Position numbers and translations under genes: made by a program. A model generated the notes under the pieces. That model was not told where the DNA came from. It made no database searches and saw only the letters and a list, made by a program, of their open reading frames with translations. Of a DNA stretch of 64,000 bases, positions 12,931-25,268 are shown in pieces; position 1 is the stretch's first letter; each line of letters begins with the position of its first letter. This stretch comes from Linnemannia elongata (Eukaryota > Mortierellomycota > Mortierellomycetes > Mortierellales > Mortierellaceae), in the NCBI GenBank assembly GCA_036320915.1, contig JAXBDG010000007.1:1612001-1676000 (forward strand), in the 5' to 3' direction.

Positions 12931-13026
12931 CGCCTGTTCGTGCCGTAATTTCTTTTTTTTTTCCTCATCCCTCAAGCCTCTCCTACACTTCCACCCAAGA
13001 AAACCCCCACTCAAGCTCCTCCAACC

Positions 13027-13624
13027 ATGAAGTTCATCGCCGCTTTCATTGCCCTTGTCGCCGCCTCGGTCGTCAACGCCCAGTCGCCCGCCTTCACCAA
13101 CTGCGCTGCCGCTCCCCAGATGACCGTCACTGGCTTCACCCTCACCCCCTACCCCTTGTGCATCAACAAGAACGTCTGCGCCACCGTCACCGGTACCACG
13201 ACTACCCCCATCGCTGGTGATGCCACCCTCGCCGTCACCGGTCGTTACCTCGGTCGTCTCGTCTACACCGACAACCAGAACCTTTGCACCGTTCTTGGAG
13301 CCTCCGGACACCCTTGCCCCGTCCCAACCACCGTCACCCAGGTCACTGCCTGCATCTTGGTCAAGCCTAACGCTCCCCCAAACGTAAGGAATCCACCTCT
13401 CTCTCATTCATATAACCCAGGATGTAATATGTGAGCATCGAGTTGTACACAACATGATGACCCTGCATGTTGACTAACCCCATGCATAAAAAACATACTC
13501 CAACACCCTGTCACTTTTCTCGAACCAATAGATCGGAGTTGCCCTCACCATCACTGCCACCAACGGCGACGGTGGAATCATCTTCTGCCAGACTGCCACC
13601 GTCACCGCCGTCACCTGCCCTTAA
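13027..13624 (+). CDS. secreted ML-domain (MD-2-related lipid recognition) protein
   Basis: Two exons, 13027-13383 and 13532-13624, give 149 residues. Residues 1-18 form a signal peptide (cleavage after VNA, before QSPAF). The mature protein of about 131 residues has eight cysteines and the ML pattern. An early Cys is followed by MTVTGFTLTPYPLC. Further on come a central YLGRLVY strand with NLC, a CPVP turn, and a final strand NGDGGIIFCQTA. ML proteins, such as NPC2 and the fungal PG/PI transfer protein, bind single lipids in a beta-sandwich. This one is probably extracellular or vacuolar. Codons are strongly C-ending, more biased than the neighbouring genes, which with the TATA box suggests high expression. 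Intron phase 0; donor GTAAGG, acceptor AATAG. Confidence 0.8.
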
Positions 13625-13796
13625 AGAAGCTCCTGCTTCTTTTCCCTGGGACCTTCCTTTCCATCCTCCCCGGCAACCTTCTTTCTTGAGGCTTCTTGCA
13701 AGCCTCTGACCTTTTTTTGTGGGATTATCTTTTTTTCTCACAGAGTTCAACTTGATGGAATCTATTTTTTCAATAGCTTAAAAAACTTGAAATAAT

Positions 13797-13802
13797 AATA
13801 AA
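13797..13802 (+). terminator. candidate polyadenylation signal of the ML gene
   Basis: An AATAAA hexamer at the end of an AATAATAATAAA run, about 170 bp past the stop codon. Confidence 0.45.
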
Positions 13803-14694
13803 AGAAAAGCTGGTAAGGAGACAATCCTTGCTCGTTTTTTTCTTTTACCAAAAAAAAGTAACATTGACATGCTGTTGCGCTGTTCTGAATGGTTCTCTTG
13901 TGAATGAAAAATAATTGAGCTTTGGGGGTGGGTGGTTAGGTGTTGAGTATGATACACGAATGAACAGGGGCAAAGATTGTTTGCGCTCACAATAAAAAAA
14001 AACGAATCGAGTGGACTTCAGTTCCCTTCTTCTCCCTCGCATGGGGCAATACAATTCAGACGCCGCACTCAGGTCCGAGATAATTATATTATTTTACTAG
14101 TGTGTGTGGGTGCAACACGCACAAATAAACGTGCCCTGCCCTTCTTTGCCATGAAATATTTGATCTACACCTTCCATTCACACACACAAACAAACACCAT
14201 CGCCATGCTTCTATCCCTGTTGTTTGCAAGTAAGTACCACTGCTTTTAAGATATGCTAGCATCATGAAAAACAAGAATGCCGCGTTATTTGCTTCTGTGT
14301 TTACACCATGTTGCTCCTTGCTGCTTGTTTTTGTTTGGAAAGATCCCCAAACGCGCATAACGTTGCGTTGGTTCTTTTTCTTTCACCTGAAGAACATTGA
14401 CCCTTCTTTCTCTTGAGAACGTCTCTCTAAACTGACAAACGGAAGGATAAAAGGTCGCAAAACGTTTTCCCGAGTCGCGTCAAGCATGGAAAGTCGCTAG
14501 ACACAAACATCGGTGCCCAATTTTATTTTATTTTTTTTTTTTTGTTACGCGAAGGTTGCATTTTTTTTTCTTGCCTGTTTGTTTTTGCTAAAGCCGAGAT
14601 CTTTTATACGAATGCAATGATAATGTCTTTCTAAAGTGAACTTACCCCAACTCGCATTGACGACAAGCGGCAATGTGCGCATCGCACTCACCTA

Positions 14695-14708
14695 CCCCCC
14701 CCCCCCCC

Positions 14709-14748
<40 letters not shown>
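14695..14748. repeat. C15-A39 composite homopolymer
   Basis: A run of about 15 C directly followed by about 39 A on the plus strand. Its exact length is likely uncertain from sequencing. Confidence 0.85.
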
Positions 14749-14750
<2 letters not shown>

Positions 14751-16044
14751 ATCAACCACCTCCACACAAAAACATATAAATAGAGGCCCAACGAGCAAGT
14801 GAGAAAAAAGCACTTGGCCATGTTTGGTATGATGAGTTTGATGAGGGAGGGATGTTGCTTCTACACAGTTTGAATTCGAAAAAAAATCAAAAATGAAATG
14901 AAACACGCTGATAACCTTATTCCCCCCACATCCGCAAGCTACTACAAATGAAATTTGTATGTCGCGATTTACACTTTTTTTTGATGTAATTGGTTCCTGT
15001 TAGGTATGTTTTCTATTCCTTTCATTTTCATTTTATCTCGTGTTAGTCCATTGGTGCTATGTTGGGTCCCTTTTTTTCCCGCGTTTAGACGACCTTATCA
15101 GCATTGGGCACCGAGATGTTGGGATGCAAGAGCAAGGCAAATGCCTATCGCTAGTTCAAATATGCTCACTGCGATTCAAGCACCAAAAAATAGGGTACAT
15201 TCAACTTAGTCGAGCAAAAAAAAAAAAAAAAAAGCGACCGTACTACAGACACCCATTTTTCAAGCATGGCCATCTCACCTCTATCACTGCCACCACCACT
15301 CTTCATCCCGCAAAAACACCAGTCCCAGCTGCGAAACCGAAAACTCCATGTTGTCTTCACATTCCAGAACTATCTACGCTGCCAGAATGTAACAAGGTCG
15401 CGAGCTGGGTGCCGCAAAGATCAATAATTTGAAAAGAAGGAAATAAAAAAGCGTACCCTCAGTTGCCACAATGCCACTATAGTTAAATAAAGGCCACCGT
15501 TAGCTCACATATGCAAAACGTCTTCGCTCAGTAGTACAAAAGCTCTGTCTGTTCCTCCGTTTTTTTGTCCCTGACGGCATTCGAGCATGAATGCACATAA
15601 GATCCGTATATGTGGACGATGTAAAGTGGGCAATAGGTTTGAAATCGGCTTCTCTCCCTCCTTTTGGACTCTCATCTAACATCAATAGTGAAGGGTGGAG
15701 GAATAAAAGCAGTTGGTAGGTGCAACTGCTCTAGTGGAAAATGTCACGCATTGCTTCTACAATACCCCTTCGACTCATATAGTTTTTTTTTAATACACCC
15801 ATCCCTGGCTTATATTTTCTCATGCGAGCCATGCTGGTTTCAATAATTCTGCATTCATCGCGCCTTCTCATTCCTTTGGATACTGAACAGCGCTGCTGCT
15901 ATGCTCGAAGGATTGGTTGTGGACAGAGACCATTTTCGATCGAATAGGGTACATAAATCGCATCGATGGCTGCTATATGTCGATCGTTAAAAAAATCTTG
16001 GGCGAAAAACAGCCGACATTGAATGAGATGGGTTCTTGGAAATG

Positions 16045-16084
<40 letters not shown>

Positions 16085-16581
16085 AATCACTGCAAGAAAG
16101 AGGGCCAAGTAACGGGATGTGTATGGTCACCTCATGTGTCTACGTATCCGGTGCTCTTCCCCCTTGGTTCTTTTGGATTTTCCAGTACTTGCCCTTCTTG
16201 CACTTACGCGATTCTTAGTATCAACTTGCCGCCGCACTCTCCTTCAAATCGGGCACACTGAAAGAAATAAAGAAAAAAAAGCAAGGGACAAAAAAGATCT
16301 AGGAGGTCAGCCTCATTCGCTGCGAGGGGTGAAGGAAGGCTAAGGGGTCTAAACAAAGGGCATGTCGCTCTTCCTAAGAAATCATTACTCACCCTTACAC
16401 CCTTTCAACTCCGGCATCCCATAGCCCATATTCAAAAAAAGGAGGCCGATGTTTGTGCGCTTCAGTTGCAGAATCGCAAATAAAAAACACACGGACAACA
16501 AGCGACTACGTGAAATAGGATCAAGATAACTACACCGTGTTCATATCGGGTTTTTAAGCTGGCATCATTCTCTAATCCTTT

Positions 16582-16590
16582 TATATATAT
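16582..16590 (+). promoter_or_regulatory. TATA-like element of the first DUF3712-like gene
   Basis: TATATATAT lies about 102-110 bp before the ATG at 16692 and is followed by a T31 tract (16594-16624). The distance matches that of the ML gene TATA box. Confidence 0.6.
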
Positions 16591-16625
<35 letters not shown>

Positions 16626-16691
16626 TTCTTCAACTCTGCTCCCTTTAGCCCTCTTCTTTCCAAACCCAAATCTCTACAACAAAACCACTAT

Positions 16692-18308
16692 ATGAAATCC
16701 ATTCACATCCCGTTTGTACTAGGCATTGCTGCGTTCGTCGTTAACGTCAATGCGGTCCCCATGTTTTCGAAGCGGGCCACTACATTCGCTGCCTCTGCTT
16801 CCTGTGTCGCAGCGTAAGTCACAACATGTCCAAGAAGGCCTGACTAATGCCGCCAGAACAGCCCGGATACCATGCTTTCCGAAACTTACACCCGTCTATT
16901 CCTCGTCTTCTTAATTGATAGGTATGTAATTACAGGATCGCAAGCCGGAACTTGTAAAGCGGACATGGCTGTAAGTCTTGATTATGTTCTGCACATATGG
17001 ATGTTGGTTACTGTAACCTTTCTTTCTCTCACTGTCGCTGAGCAATCGAATTTACCTTGTTGATCTCCTTCTCGTGCTCCATTTTTTATTAGGCCGATGT
17101 CGGTGCTGTGGAGTCCATCACGATCGATTCGTTGTTTCTTAACTTTACTGGTCCTGACCCATTGACGGCAAAAATCTCGTCCAAGGGTCTCAAAGTGCAG
17201 CTCGCCAGGGTTCCTGGACCCGTCACGCCCCGTTTTCCCATCACTGGCACCAGAGAAGTGGTAAGTTCTAACCCACCTCAGGGTGTACACTCGGTTTTTT
17301 GTAGTGAATGAGACTCATTCTTTTTTTGCAGCTCTAACAGTATGCTTATCTCTCTCTTTTTCTCTCTCTCTCACACATACACATACATACACCTACCGCC
17401 TTTAATGCTCATGCCCCTTACCCTTTCTCCTACACTCTCCGTCTCGTACCTTAACTAATGCTCGCTCTCTCGTATTTTCTCATACACTATATCCGTTGTG
17501 ACAGATGATCTTAAATGTAATAGATACAGTACATGATTATTGACTTCAAGCAATGCCGTGTTTTCTTCTACCAAAAGTTTTGTTCTAACAATCGCTTTGT
17601 TCGCTAACTGATTCTTTCTAACAGGACAACACGGTGGACATTGCTACCTTTAGCACATCTTGGTCCAATGCTACTGTGGACAACAAGAATCTCCTAACAA
17701 CCACGGTTGAAGAATGTGCGCTCAAGATCATTCCAGAGCAGCAGGTCGCATTCTCAAAGTTTATTACATCGGTTATCATGAGCTCGACTAAACAGGAGTT
17801 CGATGTCAAAGGCCTTGTCGATGCCAACTTTACCCTGCCCCTGTTTCCTTTTGGACAAAAATTGACCACTCTTCCTGGGATTGGTTTCTCGTCCAAGACG
17901 TCGTTGGGAGGTCTCAATGGGTTTTCCTCCATTACCTTTGTCAGGAGGATCACGGACAACAGCTGGGACGCCAATAAGATGTTTTTGTTCAACTTTGAAG
18001 TCAAATTCACAAATCCTTCGCAGGTCAGCATTGCAGTGGGTGACCTGAGCTTCAACATGGTTACGGGAACGGGGGCTAGCCGTGTCGATCTCGGGGTTTC
18101 AGTTGTAAAGGATGCTCGACTGGCACCTGGTGACAATCTGTGGCAGTTGACCACGACGGTGAATGGGGGCGACGAGATGACATTCCTTAATGCTTTGAAG
18201 GGCAATGGTAACATGGTGGTGTTGGAGGGATTTGGTGGGTCGTCCCAGAACAAGGTCATTGCCGATGCCTTTGCTCCAGTTAAGATCCAGCTCACCTTGG
18301 CTCTTTAG
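16692..18308 (+). CDS. secreted DUF3712/LEA14-like beta-sandwich protein, copy 1
   Basis: Four exons, 16692-16813, 16922-16970, 17093-17260 and 17625-18308, give 340 residues. Residues 1-21 are a signal peptide (ending VNVNA). A dibasic KR at 27-28 could be a Kex2 processing site. The body resembles the fungal DUF3712 / LEA14-type (WHy) fold: an early IDSLFLNFTGPDPLTAKIS strand pair, and near the C terminus FEVKFTNPSQVSIAVGDLSF followed by LAPGDNLWQL. That Asn-Pro-Ser strand motif is typical of the LEA14 fold. Gene 55257-57115 is a paralogue with identical exon 2 (49 nt) and exon 3 (168 nt) lengths and the same DN-[VT]-I-A-[KT]-F-S-T start of exon 4. This copy lacks the proline-rich tail. Function is unknown; an extracellular or cell-wall role is inferred only from the secretion signal. 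Confidence 0.75.
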
Positions 18309-19265
18309 TTGCTTTGTTTCTCGGTTTACCTAGTTTTATTGTTGTTGCCTATGGCGAATGGTTCACCTTCGCCACTAATATATTATCTGTGAAATGAGGC
18401 GCGTTTTGATTGGTTGTCCAGTGCGTTGAGGAAAGAACAAAGGGAATGAATCAGATGTGTGTGTGCGTTGGCATCGAATGTTTATTGTTGCTGTGGTTGT
18501 GGGTGGGAGAGGGGGGTGCAAGAGTGGTCGACTTTTGGTTGTGGGCTGCATGAAGAGAGGAAGTAAGGAAGGGTCATGCCTCTTTGTGTCTTTGACTGTG
18601 GCGCAAAAATAAAGAACAAAAAGGGGATGCCTTCTTATTCGAGTAAGAAGGAAGAAAAGAAAGAAGAGACCGTTGGACAGACAGGACTGACCACCACATT
18701 CCAGCATGACCCGCCAAGAAAAAGGTTTATATATGTGAGGTATTGATAGGGCAATGAGTGAATGAAAATGAATGTGATGGGAAAGAAGTGTGAGACAACA
18801 CAAAAGAAAAAGAAAAAGAAAAAGAAAAGAAAAGGAAGGGTGTTTTTATGACTGTATGTGTCGCTTGTCTTTCTTTTCCTTTTCTTTTTTCTACTTTGAC
18901 CATTCCATCAAAAGAACGTCTGTCTGTCTGTGTCGTTTTCGTTGTCTTTTTTTTTTTTTTTCTTTTCTTTTTTCTTTTACCTTTTTCAGCCACACACTCG
19001 CGCTAACTTCAACAGCCCACTCTTTTCCTTTTCATTTTTTCTCGCCTTCACTCTCCTCACCCCACCCTTTTTCTTTTTCCTTCTTCTCACTGTACTTCAT
19101 TTCGCCTCGCCTCCATTACTTCTGATTCCTTCCTTCCTTCCTTCCTTCCTTCCCTCGTTCCTTCCACGTTTATTTTTTCTTCTCCTTCTTGTTTCGCCTC
19201 GATCCCTGTTCTCTCTCTCATTCAACAAACATACACACGCACGTACATACCCACCACAAAACACA
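18309..19265. other. promoter and leader region of the USP gene
   Basis: The 3' flank of the preceding gene is followed by a long pyrimidine-rich stretch (about 18850-19250, with a CCTT repeat at about 19130-19152). This is probably the 5' leader of the downstream gene. An in-frame ORF extends upstream of 19266 but is only simple sequence. Confidence 0.55.
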
Positions 19266-22087
19266 ATGACTACGCACCTCCCTGCCCCCACCCCAACTCC
19301 CCCTCCCTCTAAGGCACCCGCCACAGTAGCAATCACACCAACAACAACTCCCGCTTCGACAATCACTCCTCCTCCTTCTTCCTCCCGCTCCTCTACTACA
19401 GCTACAACAACAACAACAACGACGACGACGACAACGACAACAACCCCTGCCTCTGCCTCTGCTTCGCCTACTTCTGTAGTTACCAACGCCCTCTTCCAAA
19501 GGAATCCCTCTATCCGCATTAAGAAGGAAAAGAAAAAGTCGTCCAAGGGCGACAAGGACAGTGACAGGAGCCACGACAACGACAACAGCAACAACAACCA
19601 TATCCACTTGAAGCGCTCTCGGTCACCCATCAAACTCATCAAAAACATCAAATCCTACCTCCACGTCCACAAACACAAATATTCTTCCTCGTCTGCCTCC
19701 TCAACCTCCACCAGCAACAACACCCTTCTCTCCAGTAGTAGTGCCAATGGAACCCTCGCCCCGCCCTCTCGAAACTCTTTTGACGGCGCTTCCTCAAACC
19801 AATATCGCTCAACCTCCCTCCCGTCCTCGTCGATTCTCTCGGCTGCAGCAAGTCAATTGGCCCAAGAGGACCCCACTGCAGCGGCTGGCGCTCCATCTCG
19901 ACTGCCCAGGGAGAAGCAGCGGTCAGAGGCGATGGATCCAGAGAAACAAGTCCTCTTGCTTCGAGTCATGTCTTACTTTGAGCATGCAGGACACCGTGCT
20001 GACGAGGAGACGGCGGAGTACCTTTTGAGTTCGTATCAGTGGAACATTGACCACACCCTGCAGTACTGTCAAGACTTGCTCCAGGCTGTCCATGGCACCC
20101 TCGTACCAGTCCAACAGGAGATTGTCCTCGGCGGAGCTGTCAATGACCAAATGACCAGTTGTTATATCGGTAAGCTGCGAGCATGAGGTTGTGTACCGAC
20201 GATTGTTACCAAGTGAAAACAGAAGTGCTTATCCATAATAGGATTTTGTTGGCAATGTGCTTGAGCTGTGGTTCTAGTCAACAGACATACCTCGCATTTC
20301 CGAGCTAACCAGTATTTCAAGGGTTCTGACGACATGCTAAAATACTTGTGTGTCAATACAAACTAACACGGTCATATTTTGATGCCGTCATAGATGCCCT
20401 GCTGTTTGCCATGTTTGCAAGATTATCGGCATTCGAGGGTCTATTGAACGTCAACTTGGATGCAGAAAGCGACAGCGACAGCGAGGAGAGCGGGACTGGC
20501 GCACCGGATGCTGGACCCTCCAAGAAGGACGAGGAGCGCCTTCACACTCACCGATTGCAGACGTGGCTCCGTATGTTTGTCAACCAATTGCGATCGGGAC
20601 GGCTGATTCAGGCGCATGTTGTCAAGGAACTGCGCCAGCACCTGTACTGCTGTGGATGGAATTGCCCAGGACCTATGGATCCGCCTGGAAGCAGTCGACA
20701 GGAGGATTCAAGCGAGCTGTTCATGTTCCTCACCGAGAAACTGCATCTCCCCTATCTTCCCCTGGAGCAGAGGCTGTTGCACGGCGCCAAGATCTCGGCA
20801 GACGACGATAAAGTGATTACGGAGCGGATGCTGCAGATCTCTATTCCAACGCCCGATCAATCTGCCGCGTCAGATTCGTCCCAGGTGTCCAAATTAGGAT
20901 CGACATTTTCAAAGCTCCTGTCGTCCTCCAAACCGACTTCGTCTGACAGCAATGGGAGCATCAGTAGTCAGATCGAGCCGTCGTCGATGCTCGAGGTCCT
21001 TTCGCTTGAGAGTCTTTTGGCGCAATACTTTTATGACAATACTCTGACGGGAATCCGGAGAAGGGTTTCTGCAGGAACAGGAGTGCCTCTCTCACCAGGA
21101 GTTGAGATACCCGTCTCGGCATGGCAGGTTCTGGAACTTTTGCCTTTCTACTCGTCTTCGAACGAGCAAGGCGGAGTCATCCAGGCGAGTCAGTCTCAGT
21201 ACCCTTCGGGTGTTGTGATCTTACCGCTGATCTTGAAGCGGTACTCGTTTGGACCGGACATGCAAGCACGGCGCATTGGAACACCCATTGATATTCCTCG
21301 GCGGATCGATTTCTCGCGCTTTGTCAACCCTCAGACGACCGAACCACCACCTCCACGGATGACTGCTGACGCTGGACCAAGCAGTGGATTGGCCCCTACA
21401 TTCACACCTACGCCAGCTCCGGAATCAGTACCAGCTTCAGGATCAGCACCAGCCCCAGGATCGATTGATACCTCCCCAGCCCTCGCCACCACTCTACTCC
21501 CACCTCCTCTTTCTGTCCCCGAAAGCCGGCCCACACTCGGCGCATCCTCTTCAGTCCAAGGGTTATCAGCGATTAGCATCAACACCCAAATTCCACCTAT
21601 CCGCAAGTACTCTATGTCGCTTCTCCAAGCAGCAGAGTCTCCCAGGACCCCCATCACCCCACCACCCCAATACTCCCCCGCACAGCAGCAACAACAAAGC
21701 CGAGGAGGAGACTACCACGACGACAAGAGGGGCTGGTCCCCTCTGCCACGCGAGGACACCGAGCCGGACTATATGGACTACTCGCCCCCCAAGGTCAAGT
21801 ACATGCTCGAGCTCAAGTCGGTTGTCTGCCATGTGGGATACCGTCTGGATTCGGGTCATTACCGCAGTTATGTCGCCGATACTGCCGGTAGTTCCGCACC
21901 GCAGCAACAACAACAACACCCATTGGCATTCCAGGAACCCAATTGGTTGCGACATGATGATTTGGACCCGTCTGGTCGGCGGGTTCAATTGATTACTCGG
22001 GACTCGCCCGAGGATATGGACATGGAGGCCGATTGGGCCCGGAACGGGTATATCCTGTTCTATGAGCTCAAAACTGTTCAGTGTTAG
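19266..22087 (+). CDS. ubiquitin-specific protease (USP, C19 family)
   Basis: Two exons, 19266-20169 and 20394-22087, give 865 residues. The intron lies in the codon just after the Cys box, so the catalytic block SCYIDALLFAMFARL (Cys299) exists only after splicing. Residues about 1-215 are Ser/Thr/Pro-rich disorder. About 225-275 (VLLLRVMSYFEHAGHRADEE and on) resembles a UBA-type helical bundle. QEDSSELFMFL matches the QQD box of USPs. The His box GYRLDSGHYRSYV carries His790, and the third residue is probably Asp823 or 824 in WLRHDDL. Proline-rich disorder fills the gap before the His box. The Cys-box wording is closest in memory to CYLD-type USPs, but CAP-Gly domains and the CYLD zinc module are not seen. 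Expected activity is deubiquitination. The start at 19266 follows a long CT-rich leader and begins MTTHLPAP. Confidence 0.85.
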
Positions 22088-22117
22088 AGCATGGTTCATC
22101 CTTCCCCTCATCTCGTG

Positions 22118-22123
22118 AATAAA
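22118..22123 (+). terminator. candidate polyadenylation signal of the USP gene
   Basis: AATAAA 31 bp after the USP stop codon, in the 242-bp gap between two convergent genes. Confidence 0.5.
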
Positions 22124-22329
22124 CCTCCAGCACCCAGAGAGAAACTTTATAGCCCCCTCGTTTTGTCTTGTTGCTGTGGTTGTTTGATGCGAGGGTGGTT
22201 CATATTGTATTATGAAAGCGAAATAATGTACAATACTGAGAGTGAGGGTATGTGAGCTGAATGATGTCTAAACCATCTATCCAACGGGTGAAATGATGTT
22301 TTGTTACCGTAGTTTGGTACCTTCCTCGT

Positions 22330-25268
22330 TTACTTGCCTCCTCCTCCCCCGCCTCCTACTACAACCTCATCATCATCATCCAACACAAACGCATCCTGCT
22401 GCTGCGACTGTTGTTTCTGTAGAGTTGCAGCAGAGGGCAGACTATGATTCCAAGGCAAGTCTTCCTCCCCACCACCACCACCTCTACTACCCCGTCGATC
22501 TCTAAACGGGTTATCAACCTCATCATCCTCCAAAGACGGGTCCGTAGTCCCACCAGTCATCCTCAATCCCAACCCCGCACCCTCATGCTCTTCTTGACGA
22601 CGAGCATACTTTTCCTCCCGCCTACGCTGCCTCTCAAGTGCACGCTCCTTCTTCTTTGCAGCATTCGCTAGCTCAGTGTCTGCAAGCTCCTTGGCGGCCC
22701 GGCGGGCCTTGGATTTCATCTGTCGCAGCTTCATGAAATGATAGAACCCGATACCCGTGAGTGTGACGAAAAGACCCAGGATGTTGACTAGCGTCAAGTG
22801 ATCGTGGAATACCAATGATGATATTACAATCGTCACTACCTCCTATTATTTGGTAACAAAAAATAACAAAGGACACAGCAAACATGTTAGCATGTGTATC
22901 AAGAACTCCTGTAGCCAATTCAAAACGCGTATAACCCCATGCTTTTCTTGGGTAAACAGGCTGTGCCTGTTGTTTTACCTTGATGATACCGAGGACAGAC
23001 AAGGTGACAACGCTAGTCCGCGCAATAAGATTAAACTCGGCAAGTACCATCATAAACGCAAAGACACCACCCATGAACAACAACCCCAACGTCCCCATCG
23101 CAGATCCAGCAGTCGCAAAGAACGGCGATCCAAAGATAGTTCCGAACCCTTCAAAGATCCCGGCGACGATACAAAGACAGACTCCCATGATGGGTGACAG
23201 GAAGAAGATGGTTGAGATAGGGTTGGCGAGACTTCCGGATTTGGTGTCGGTGCGTTCTAGCAGGATCTGGGTCAGTGACCAGCGCAGACCTCCTAATACC
23301 GCTGCCGCCATGACTTGGATGAACCTATTTAAATGTAATATTGTTTTGAACAATAGGACGAATGGGTTAGAGGCCATGCGGAGCAAAAAACCATTGTCCC
23401 CACTAACACTGGAAAGTCGACAAAAAGAATAGAGTTGCGTACCCGATAAGGACAAAGTCGACTTCGGACATCACCATCATGAACAGACCCACACAGATCA
23501 CGCCAATGACTCCTGCCAATGTCCAAGTAGGCCGCTCCAGCTTAAACAAGAACGCAAATAAAAGTACAAACGCCAACGACGATGACTTGCACATAGCTAA
23601 AAAAGACGAATAGATACACAAGTGTTGGTTACTTAATTTCTTTGTTCACTTCTCGAAGCAGGTCGATCTCATAGTGGTGATAGATGCGGCGACTTACTGT
23701 AGAAGGCGAGGGTGATGGTTTTCAGACTACTGTTACTCAATCCTATGTCCAACCCCGATGCAACAGCACAGGGCACGATCTTCGTTCTATCAGATATACA
23801 AGCGTGCGTTTTGGTTCAGCATGAGTACCAACCTTGGATGAATGGTCTGCAATGCTCATCAGGAAGTAAAGTATGACAAAAAGATGCGCCAGTGGCCTAC
23901 TTACCCAAAGTCCTTGGGAGTGGGAGAAGCCTTTGGTCGCATGGCAGGCAAGAGGAAGAGCGTGAGGGACGAGAGGGCAAACTGGGCAACCATGTGCAGA
24001 CTGGTGGTGAAGAGCGGGAACTGGAAGTTGTGGTGCTGTGGGGAGAACAACCACTTGTTATAAAACGAAAGGGCTGTCGAACAAGAGTACCTATGGAATA
24101 TGCACAGACCAGTTTTAGTCATCTTCCGTTTAATCGTCTCCTTGAACGATGTATAAAGAATAAGGTACATAATGAGGTCGCATCGTGCTTGTGTGTGTGT
24201 GCCTTACCATGCAAAGACATAAAAGACGTTCCAGGCCATCTGCACGCGGACTTGCTTCTTGGCAATGGCCGCAACCTGCTCTGCCCGGATCGCGCCAAGA
24301 CCCAAGACAGGCGTATCGCCTCCATCTCCTGCTACAGCCGATCCTGTTCCTGTTCCGCGGTCTCTCCTACGCTTCTTCTTGCCATCTCTACTTTTCCGCT
24401 TGCCAGACCTTCCAATCCTGCCCGTCTCATCCAATTCATCATCATCATTCCCTTCGTCCTCGTCGTGGATATCTTCGCCTTCCTTCTGACGATGACGACG
24501 ACGATGTTTTCGACGGCCACGACTGTTGACGGTCGACAGGGGTAGCGTATCATATTCATCCTTCTGCTGGCCATATCCAAACCCAAACGCCCTCCCGTCT
24601 CCATGGGGTTCCAGATCCAGTCCAATCATAGTTCCTGTACCTGTCTCTCCAACACGCATACCCATCCCCATCCCGCCCATCTTGGTATTGTTGGACGAGA
24701 GGAGGAGTTGCTGGGTGTCTTCCTGTTCATCGTCGTCGTCTCCGTCCTCTGGTTCACGGTACGAAGTGTCTGCCAATGCTCCTGCTGCTCTCTTCTTCTT
24801 GAGGGATCCATGACCACCATCGCTGTCGTCAGAATCGGTACCAAATCCGTCGTCATCGCTGCCGTTGGAGGTATAGTCACTCAGACTATCACCGTCATCA
24901 TCCTCCTCAGTGTCAGACTCGAACGAGTCGTAATCAGCCTCTCCTCTCGCATGCCCTCGTCCTCGTCCTCCTGGCCCTCCTGACTCATCGGCAAACGGGT
25001 TCTTGGCGCTGTTGCTGTTGTTGCTGTTGTTGGCAACCGCCGACGGTACAGGGTTATAACTGTCAGACGTGATGTCGATGAAGGACTGGTTATGTTGCTG
25101 CTGTCGGTCCTCATGCTCATGGTTGAAATGGGGCTGGAATGGGTCTTCTTCTTCCTCGTCAGCGTTAAACGGGTTCTGGGTCCTAGATGGGAACGGGACA
25201 GCCTCACGCCCTCCTCCACCTCCTCCTGGTGCAGCTGGTGTTGGTGCTGTTGTTAGTCCTGCAGTCAT
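22330..25268 (-). CDS. nucleotide-sugar/triose-phosphate transporter family protein, SLC35C2/Ymd8-like
   Basis: Six minus-strand exons, 24208-25268, 23905-24090, 23698-23786, 23443-23596, 22979-23324 and 22330-22842, give 782 residues. The TPT/EamA-type core starts near residue 345 with about ten membrane segments. Recognisable blocks are LSFYNKWLFSP, FPLFTTSLHM, VASGLDIGLSNSSLKTITL, FYTMCKSSSLAF, LGGLRWSLTQ and LSVLGIIKEVVT. These match SLC35C2 and yeast Ymd8, Golgi/early secretory transporters of uncertain substrate. The first 340 residues are an acidic, low-complexity, basic-patched extension. The C terminus has a charged coiled stretch (KKKERALERQRRREEK) and a glycine tail. NPF tripeptides occur in both cytosolic tails. 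An alternative extra exon near 23830-23846 was rejected because it breaks the frame. The gene is convergent with the USP gene, with 242 bp between stops. Confidence 0.9.

Larger units (their letters stand above)
6620..13026. other. 6.4 kb region without a recognised gene
   Basis: 6620-6900 is purine-rich on plus, i.e. a pyrimidine-rich leader for the leftward gene ending at 5300. The remainder has only short ORFs of simple-sequence composition, A/T homopolymers (for example T near 11470-11493) and a TG microsatellite at about 12247-12269. I found no domain, signal peptide with exon continuation, tRNA or rRNA. A non-coding RNA or a diverged gene with tiny exons cannot be excluded by reading. 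Confidence 0.5.
13625..16691. other. 3 kb intergenic region, homopolymer-rich
   Basis: No gene recognised. It holds a C15 run abutting an A39 run (14695-14748), an A-run near 16048-16081 and AT-rich simple sequence. Short ORFs lack domain signatures. A signal-peptide-like fragment at 14204-14230 runs into a GTAAGT, but no continuation exon was found. Confidence 0.5.

Noticed and set aside
14204..14230. Signal-peptide-like fragment followed by GTAAGT
   Set aside because: Only nine codons and no following exon with coding character could be found.
23831..23846. Extra exon in the SLC35C2-like gene
   Set aside because: Including it shifts the frame or brings a stop before KIVPCAVASG; direct splicing from 23905 to 23786 keeps family alignment.
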